The notes beneath the pieces were generated by a model. The model saw only the letters and a list, made by a program, of their open reading frames with translations, ran no database searches and was not told where the DNA came from. A DNA stretch of 26,108 bases from Entrophospora sp. SA101 (lineage: Eukaryota > Glomeromycota > Glomeromycetes > Entrophosporales > Entrophosporaceae): NCBI GenBank assembly GCA_958430865.1, contig CAUDNR010000670.1, forward strand, positions 1-26,108, written 5' to 3'. How positions within the stretch are numbered: the stretch's first letter is position 1; each line of letters opens with the position of its first letter. Below are positions 19,612-26,108 of this stretch, one piece after another. The translations under genes and the position numbers were made by a program.

Positions 19612-20423
19612 TAGGGGTTGGCACCGTTAACAGGTTAACCACCATTTATTAATTTTTTTATATATATTACAGTCAAACCTCGTCACAGCAGACCTCGCCA
19701 CAACACATTTCTTGTTACAACAGATTTAAGTATTGTCCCCTTTACTATTATCATTATACTAAACATAACGGGAAGTTATATAACCATTATCTGTTTTTTA
19801 TGTTTCTTAGAATTGTTAATTAAATTAAATCAATTAAATAAAATAAATAATAGAAAATTTCATTTTAAACCATTCATATTTCTATAATATTTTGCAAAAT
19901 TTATTATTATTATATTTTTCACAAGTATGTAATTTTCATTGGCCGATCTTATTTGATTTTCGTGTTACGATAGATTTTAATTTATTAATTGACGATCCGT
20001 ATGCTTGTCACAGAATAAGAAGTCAATAACATATAAAAATTCGGAATTTTTTAACTTTCAGCCAACACTATAAAGTATTCTGACCAAAATTATACTTTTT
20101 TTTTATCGGTTTATCAACAAAAAAATAATTTATTTTAATGAAATGAACTTATATGTTGTTATAGTAAAATTAAAAAATAACTGAAAAAGAGTTTTAAAGA
20201 AGCATTTAACAATTTCTAAGGTTGTTTTCTGTATTTTTTGTATAGACATGAGAATTAACTTGTGAGGATGGTAAGATTTGGGAAATTTCTTATTTTATTA
20301 ATAATAATTGGCGACAAAATTTCATAACAAAATGATCAACATCTCACTGATTCATTCACGGATTGTCAATTAATATATTAATATGTATAACCAATGACAA
20401 AAATTTTCCTTGTAGTAATTAGA

Positions 20424-21373
20424 ATGTTTTTACGCTTAAGATTGCTAAGGCCTTTGGTAAGCAAATGAGACGTTTTATATCTTTCTCTTTTACTTGAACA
20501 AATACTTAAGCACTGTTTATTAGATGCAGAACCATCATCCCTTGTGGCCACAACAAAGATTATCATCTCTCTCGTTAGCAGTTACAAGTATGATATCTCG
20601 CCAATTCTTGATGAATTACCTGAAGATTCAAAAATAAGAAGTGCAGTTAGTTCAAAAATCGCAAATCTCTTTATGGTTTTAACAAAGGATTTGGCGAAGG
20701 ATTTGGTACAGGAAAAGGTAGACCTAACAAAGGATTTAATGCAGAAACTAGCAGATGTAAAGGACGAAAAATCAGAACTAACAAAGGATTTAATGCAGAA
20801 ACTAGCAGATGTAAAGGAAAAAAGAATACGAAAAATCAGAACTATCAAATAGTATTACGAATCTTAAGAATGATATCAAATACCGCACTGAACTTCTTTT
20901 ACGATCAAAAAGGATGTGTAATGTGAAAGGTGCTTTAGAGTTCATCAGATCAATGGTAACATTCCGTGTTTTTTTAATTACTTTTGTTGAATTTTGTTTA
21001 CATACTTTTCTCTCAATAGACTCGGTTGCAGGATAAAACTACCTCATTTCGTGATCCTACAGACAGTGTTTTAATGAAATTGGTACAAGATGCAAAGTTT
21101 GTGTCATATTTAAAACAAATATGCTTAGCTAATAATTCTCGATACAAAGATGTGGAAAAGTGTATGGGTGGTCTTTACCATACTGTATCAAAACAATTAC
21201 ATGGCCATGATAAGGATATTGAAATTGATGCACGAGACTGGAGTGTGAATGAAGTACTAACACTAGGTGCTCTTTTTCATTATTATAATATTCCATATTA
21301 TTATGATGAAGAGGGGCAATTAACTGAATACCTTTACATTTTGCAAAATAGTTCTGTTAATGGGATCTCATAA
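20424..21373 (+). pseudogene. Coiled-coil gene inside the TIR element, frameshifted
   Basis: Proposed exons 20424-20456 (MFLRLRLLRPL, a basic possibly mitochondrial-targeting start), 20511-20955 and 21020-21373. Introns 20457-20510 and 20956-21019 have good GT-AG sites and preserve phase. The middle is helical and repeats the 18-residue LTKDLMQKLADVKDEKSE. A 10-base insertion near 20819-20828, absent from the first repeat, puts the frame out; beyond it the other frame continues (LKNDIKYRTELLLRSKRM, CNVKGALEFIRSM) into exon 3 (LQDKTTSFRDPTDS … NVLTLGALFHYY-like). I do not recognise a named family; it resembles a lineage-specific gene. The first exon is the least certain part. Confidence 0.55.
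20724..20841 (+). repeat. 54-bp in-frame tandem repeat
   Basis: 20724-20777 and 20778-20841 code for the same 18-residue helix. The second copy contains 10 additional bases (AAAAAGAATA type), which cause the frameshift. Confidence 0.85.
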
Positions 21374-21770
21374 TTAGTGATTTTAATCATGAATATTCGA
21401 ATATTCATTGAATATCCGGTTGCACAAATGAATATTAATAATAATATTTATGCGAAATTTGATTTTATTATTATTATGTTAATATTAAGCAAATTTACGT
21501 TTTATACAGTGTTATGACCCGTTAAGACCTTATCCAGTAATTAACGGACTACCAGTCGTAACGGGTTGTTAACAGATTACGGTTAGCTTATTATTAATTA
21601 TTATTATATTATTATTTATAGGATTTGGTGTTACAATCCGTTAATCCATTAATTTCTCCCTGTAATGAACAAAAGCAGGAAAATGCATACAATGTACAGA
21701 GGGTTCGGTATAGAGAGCTTTGTATTATTAAAAAAAAATTTCCCAATTTTGCCGCTGCAGACTTCTTGTC

Positions 21771-21795
21771 ATAATAATAATAATAATAATAATAA
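21771..21795. repeat. (TAA)n microsatellite
   Basis: About eight ATA/TAA triplets just inside the right end of the CAGTCAAACC element. Confidence 0.8.
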
Positions 21796-22119
21796 CGGAT
21801 TTTTTTGGCTGGAACCATGAATCACTGTGGCAAGGTTTGACTGTAATCATTTAGCATCTATTAAGTGTATAATAATAAAATTCAACAGGCGCGTGAGTAA
21901 TGAATGATCGAATTTACTAGTTAAAAAATTCCACGTGACTAAATTAACCGGTTAACCGGTTAATTCTTAATTTTAACGGTTAATTAACCGGTTAAAGAAT
22001 TTTTGCAACCTCTGCTTTAGACCAAGTTAATAATCATCATTAATTGATCAATTGTTAATATTGTGATAACAACCTTGATAACAACATAATAATAACTATT
22101 AATAAATATATAACCTTAC

Positions 22120-22231
22120 ATTCCAATCCTTGAACTTTGCATTACTTAAATTGACTATGATTCTTGAAGCCTCTATATCCCTCTTAATAACTAGCTCCAG
22201 AAATAATTGTCCTCTCCAATAATTCAAACAT
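22120..22231 (-). pseudogene. Unrecognised exon fragment
   Basis: The minus strand codes for YWRGQLFLELVIKRDIEAS followed by RIIVNLSNAKFKDWN and ends at a donor-like GTAAGG (22114-22119). Upstream frames on the same strand are broken by stops. It is protein-like, but the family is unknown. Confidence 0.35.
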
Positions 22232-22745
22232 GGTTTTTTTTCACAAGGCTTCCATATCCTTGTTCATTCATCTTCTAAATTCCATATTCTTCTATATCAT
22301 TATCATCGATTTCTTTTCTATTTCATAAAATCTCTTTTTTTTCTTATCATAATCTTTCTTTTTTTCTGGGACAGTTAAATTCATAATTTCAGATGTGGAT
22401 GTAAAAAGCCTTTTTTTTATTGTGTAATTGCTGATCTACTCTTATTTTTTATTGTTAATGTTATTGTTGTTGGTTTATATAGAGCTATTCCTATATAAAA
22501 ATATGAAACCAAAATTAATTTACATCAAAGTCAAAGAACTACACCTACCATTTGGAGTATTCTCAAGGGGAAGCCCATTGAAACTACAAACGAAAAATGA
22601 TCAAAATAAACAAAATAAGAACAAAAATCATTATAAATTTTACTTACTCACATTAGGTAAAAAGGATTATGCAGATTCATTCATCCCTCTATGTCATATT
22701 GCATCATACATAATCTATCCATGGTCATAACACTAGTAAAAATAC
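22232..22745. other. Spacer between decayed genes
   Basis: No supported gene. The plus frame at 22428-22730 is low-complexity. The dynamitin frame may run on to a TGA at 22681-22683 if the last donor is not used. Confidence 0.4.
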
Positions 22746-24716
22746 CTTTGCATTCAGCCAAGTCTGTGACATGTGAATCAACAACTTCAATGTTTTGTTG
22801 AATTGCCATATCATTTATTTCAAATGATTTTTCAAGCTAAATTATATATATATAAACATTAGATTTAATTATTAATTAGAAATCAATTAGAAAAAAATAA
22901 AAAAAAAAAAAACCACAAACCTTATTTTGTTCACTGGTTAACATTTTAATTGTTTCACCAAAAACTGAAGTTTTTTAATGTAATTGTTGTAAAGATTTCG
23001 AAACAATTAATCAAAACTGGTGCAATTGACGTAAGAGGATCTACTTTGTCCAAAAGTGTAAAAGATAGTCTATCTTTACATGCATATATATATAAAATTA
23101 GAAATATAAATGTTAGAATAATTGTAAACTTGTTAATAATTAATCAATGAAAGATTATAACTAACATTAATAAAATGGGCAGGCAGGCATCTTCTCTTCA
23201 GTCTCAAATCACCATTTAAAAGTTCTTTATTCTTCAATTCATTAACTTTCTCCATTCACCAGCCAAAGCATTAGCTTTATTAGCTTTCCTGGAAATAGAT
23301 CCTAAATGACATGATTGTATCAATATTTGCATATGTTGATCAAGTTTATCAATGGCAGCAATTAAATTGATATTTGTTATAGAAATTGACTATATTATAT
23401 TAATAGATGATTGTTATTATTATTACAATGTCATTAAATGAATGAATGAATGAATTCATTGGCAATAAATAAAAAAATTCATTTAGCTAACCAAGAACAT
23501 ACAATATTCACAAAATTTGTCTGTGAGATGTACCAACAAGTTTTTCTAAAGCAGAAATACATCCATCAAGTTCAACTGTCTTGGCTAAAATGTGAATTTT
23601 TGCAGTTTCAGGTATATAATATAACTCATTCATAACCATCTAATTTATTCATAACAACAATTAGTAAATTAATAAATCAATAAATTAATAATATTATTAT
23701 TATCATCAATCAAATAAAATATCATTTTTTGCAATTGCATTATCTGAATCATGACCATTAGTTTCAATCACAGTTGATGTGTCATAATCTTTCGAAATTC
23801 TATTTTCCCTGTGAACACCCAGGTGTTTAAAAGATTGTAATTGATTGATTGATCAACTAATTTTTCATTCATTTCGGCTTGTTTTATTATTGTTCCTTCC
23901 TTTTTGTCTATAGAATCTGGTTCACTTATATTTTGAGATAGTCGACTAAGATCTTTTTGCAAACTGGATTGTTCAACAACAGCATTGTGAAGAGGTTTTT
24001 TAAGTTTTTATTGATCATCATCCTATTGACATATGTATATTTGTTAAAAAATAATGATGATTAAGTGACTATGATTCACATAATCATATAATTAATTGCA
24101 TTATTTATTTTAGTACCTTATCTTTTCCAATTCTTCATCAAGTTCTTGAGCTTCAAAAATTAATCTTCACAATTTTTGTACAGGAGATGTATTCATATTC
24201 ATTTGTATCTAAAACAGGACATTTAACATAAACTTTGTACATGTTTTTTTACAACAAGTTATACTATCAGGGAAATCTAAAAATATAAATAGCATAATAT
24301 AATTAAAATCATATAATCAATGAAATAGTGATGTATATTTTTTTTATAGTTATATTCATATGTATATACCAGTTTCAGAAGCATTGATGATACTGCCCTT
24401 AAACTTATCAACAGCTTCACATACAGAAATTTTTTCTTAACTATATTTTCATTCAGTTCTTTTAAATAAAAAAGATACTCTAAAATTTTGAAAAACCTTC
24501 TTCTTATTTTAAAACAATTATAATAATAATAACAAAATTATTTACCCCCATTGTCTACAGCATCACTTTCTTCAGGTGTATCTGGAGATTCATAAACGTC
24601 TGGTTGGGTCTCCTAAATATCAGTTTAATCTGTTTCTATTATAATAAAATTTTGTTCAACAAGTGAGAACTTACAATGTCAGGAAGATTACTATATTTAC
24701 TTGATAATTGAGACAT
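22746..24716 (-). pseudogene. DCTN2: Dynactin subunit 2 (dynamitin, DCTN2) homolog, heavily decayed
   Basis: Dynamitin is the p50 shoulder subunit of dynactin, the dynein activator. In order on the minus strand: MSQLSSKYSNLPDI (exon 24675-24716, donor GTAAGT), ETQPDVYESPDTPEESD, SVCEAVDKFKGSIINAS, DFPDSI, RLIFEAQELDEELEKI, LQKDLSRLSQNI, ELYYIPETAKIHILAKTVEL with ISALEKLVGTSH, LIAAIDKLDQHMQIL, LDKVDPLTSIAPVLI, and LEKSFEINDMAIQQNIEVVD. These match dynamitin landmarks from N- to C-terminus. Lesions include in-frame TAG and TGA in the exon preceding EAQELDEE, a TAA before the LQKDL block, and frame changes after IAPVLI and in the DKLDQ exon. Some could be sequencing errors, but their number argues for a pseudogene. 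Confidence 0.75.
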
Positions 24717-25822
24717 TTTTTTAACACTTTAATTGATTAATAAACAGAGCAGGAAAGCCAACAGATAAAGGCTTAATATTAAAAAAAATGCAAGGTCAAA
24801 CAATAAAATGTGTGGTATTTTGAACATTAATCATTTTTCATAGTTTAAATTAAAATAAATCAGATATATATATCAGATATGGAAAAAAAAAATGAATAAT
24901 TTTTAATATTAAAGTTGCATCTACAAATAATTTTACTAACATTTTATTATTAAAAAATAAATGAATAAGAAGGGAACACCTTAAGAGTAAGCCTCGTTGT
25001 GTTATGAACTCTTCTTCTTAATATGTTTCAAATAAAAAGAAAGAAATCACAATCGCATAACTGTGCTATGACCAACAAAACCAAATCCGTGATCAACCAA
25101 AGTCTCAAAATAAAAGAAAAAAATCCAATGAGCTGAGAACAACTCATCTAATCCTTTTCTCTCTTTCTCTTCAACATAAGGAAGATTAAACGGATGGTTT
25201 ATACCATATTATAGGTGACACTTTCTGTCATGTGTCCGAGGACTTTCCCCAAAGCAATTGAAATAATTTTAATGTGAGCTAATATATATATATATATATA
25301 TTGCTCTGCATGTAGTGCTTTGATAGCGATTCTTTAAAATGTTCCCTCCAAGAAAATAAAAATAGTCATACAATTGGATGGAGTTTTGTAACATCACTTA
25401 TTACAAATGTGGTGCGGATCATCTAGACAGGCCAATCTTTAAATTGCTAATAACTCTATATATTTGGATGTGGGGAAAAAAATACTAAAAAAAAGCCTTA
25501 GGGTTTGAAATTACATTTTATTACCCTAAAGATTGTGGTCATGTTTAAATTCATTCCATCCTCAGAAAAACAATTCAATCTTTCATATATTAATAATAGC
25601 ATTAAGATAACAATTTATCAAATGCTTGTTTATGTTTGCCCCATTGCTCCTAAAAAGCACCCAACAATCCCTATTATAAGGGTAATACTTTTAAGGTAAA
25701 ATATGTCATATGTAACATCCATGTTGTTAATTTTAAATGATAAAAAGAATCAGCTGCAATGTATAATATATATTGCGAGCATGCAATCCGAGTTTCCTAA
25801 TTAATAGGTTATTTAATGCTCA
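24717..25822. other. Intergenic region without supported gene
   Basis: AT-rich; includes an (AT)n run around 25282-25302. Open frames such as 25505-25699 show no family features. Confidence 0.45.
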
Positions 25823-25989
25823 ACACACAGCCTACCCGCTGACTTACGGTTGATTCTATTGTTTGACACACAGCCTACCCACCGACTTATGGTCAAGTTT
25901 CCTTTGTTTATATATATAACGCACAGCCTACCCACTGACTTATGGTCATTGCCTTTATGTGACACACAGCCTACCCGTTGACTTACGGT
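25823..25989. repeat. Array of four spaced 28-bp direct repeats
   Basis: Units at 25823-25850, 25866-25893, 25919-25946 and 25962-25989 share AC(A/G)CACAGCCTACCC, three or four variable bases, then GACTTA(C/T)GGT. Spacers of 15, 25 and 15 bp are unlike one another, giving periods of 43, 53 and 43. Units are far more GC-rich than the surroundings and the spacers are AT-rich. Confidence 0.9.
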
Positions 25990-26108
25990 CACTAGGTTAT
26001 ATTTAAATAATTATATCCCGAAGGCGTCCCATTGAGATGTATCTGAATAATTAAAAGGGTTCCCAACTAATAATTAAAGGTTGGCCAGACCATTAACCAT
26101 TAGAAGGG
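25990..26108. other. Right edge, no feature identified
   Basis: Short end of the window. GGTTGGCCAGACC is a small local palindrome near 26081-26093. No gene is seen. Confidence 0.4.

Larger units (their letters stand above)
19670..21843 (+). mobile_element. Non-autonomous pogo/Tigger-like element carrying a host-type gene (Pack-TIR-like)
   Basis: Inverted ends of 19 bp with 17 matches: CAGTCAAACCTCGTCACAG at 19670-19688, and the complement of 21825-21843, CAGTCAAACCTTGCCACAG. TA is present on both outer sides (19668-19669 and 21844-21845). CAGTCAAACC ends with TA duplications are typical of pogo/Tigger families. There is no transposase in the 2174 bp; instead a three-exon coiled-coil gene lies inside with its introns. 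The family differs from the elements at 492 and 5282 (different terminal sequence). Confidence 0.75.
19612..22014. mobile_element. Possible hAT-like element ends surrounding the pogo-like element
   Basis: The left flank starts TAGGGGTTGGCACCGTTAAC (19612). The complement of the right flank starts CAGAGGTTGCAAAAATTCTT (22014) and continues with several TTAACCGG motifs (21944-21996). Ends of the form (C/T)AG(A/G)GGTTG followed by AACCGGTTAA motifs resemble hAT-type termini. No matching 8-bp target duplication is visible (TCCTGGAT against CTTTAGAC), so they could also be two unrelated repeats. Confidence 0.3.

Noticed and set aside
20582..20848. Minus-strand 88-aa frame
   Set aside because: Complement of the repeated helix of the coiled-coil gene; Ser/Phe pattern is a shadow of Lys/Glu codons.
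25823..25989. CRISPR-like look of the repeat-spacer array
   Set aside because: Eukaryotic context with spliced genes, degenerate repeats, spacers that are too short (15-25 bp) and no cas genes.
1..26108. tRNA, rRNA or other structured RNA genes
   Set aside because: None recognised by eye on either strand; a covariance-model scan would be needed to exclude them.

Overview
The window looks like nuclear DNA of an early-diverging fungus, most likely an arbuscular mycorrhizal (Glomeromycotina, Rhizophagus-like) genome. It is very AT-rich and its protein genes are broken by many short GT-AG introns of about 55-105 nt. It carries animal-type single-copy genes (RBM48, MAEA/Gid9, dynamitin), a fragment resembling the expanded protein kinases of these fungi, and abundant decayed DNA transposons. 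The assignment is an inference from these features, not from a search.

Left part (1-9.75 kb). A Tc1/mariner-like transposase start runs off the left edge. Then come two copies of a 2.33-2.35 kb pogo/Tigger-type DNA transposon (492-2818 and 5282-7634), each followed immediately by a complete eight-exon RBM48 gene on the minus strand (2855-4330 and 7671-9146). From 747/5563 to 4932/9748 the two blocks appear identical, about 4.19 kb at an offset of 4816. The outermost left ends of the two transposons are clearly diverged. This points to a very recent segmental tandem duplication with one breakpoint inside a transposon, or to an assembly duplicate. Both transposase copies carry the same inactivating mutations.

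Middle (9.75-17.04 kb). After some unrecognised coding scraps lies a compact element at 11042-14103. It has imperfect 25-bp terminal inverted repeats and a five-exon, minus-strand gene with an N-terminal DUF6729-like zinc-binding region, candidate D-D-E catalytic motifs and a C-terminal CxxC motif. Two in-frame TGA codons break it. It may be a poorly described transposon type and is one of the two most interesting objects here. Next is the one clearly intact single-copy host gene, a seven-exon MAEA/Fyv10 (Gid9) ubiquitin-ligase subunit of 396 aa at 15342-17039.

Right part (17.04-26.1 kb). This is a graveyard: an unidentified decayed gene, a protein-kinase C-lobe fragment, and a 2.17-kb element (19670-21843) with pogo/Tigger-like ends and TA target duplications. 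That element carries no transposase but holds an intron-containing coiled-coil gene, so it looks like a gene-capturing (Pack-TIR-like) non-autonomous transposon, itself perhaps nested in a hAT-like element. A dynactin subunit 2 (dynamitin) pseudogene lies at 22746-24716 on the minus strand. Near the right edge is an array of four 28-bp repeats with 15-25-bp spacers.

The genes do not form a pathway. The organising theme is DNA transposons that duplicate, flank, carry or border host genes. All exon boundaries were deduced by eye from splice consensus, reading phase and family similarity.
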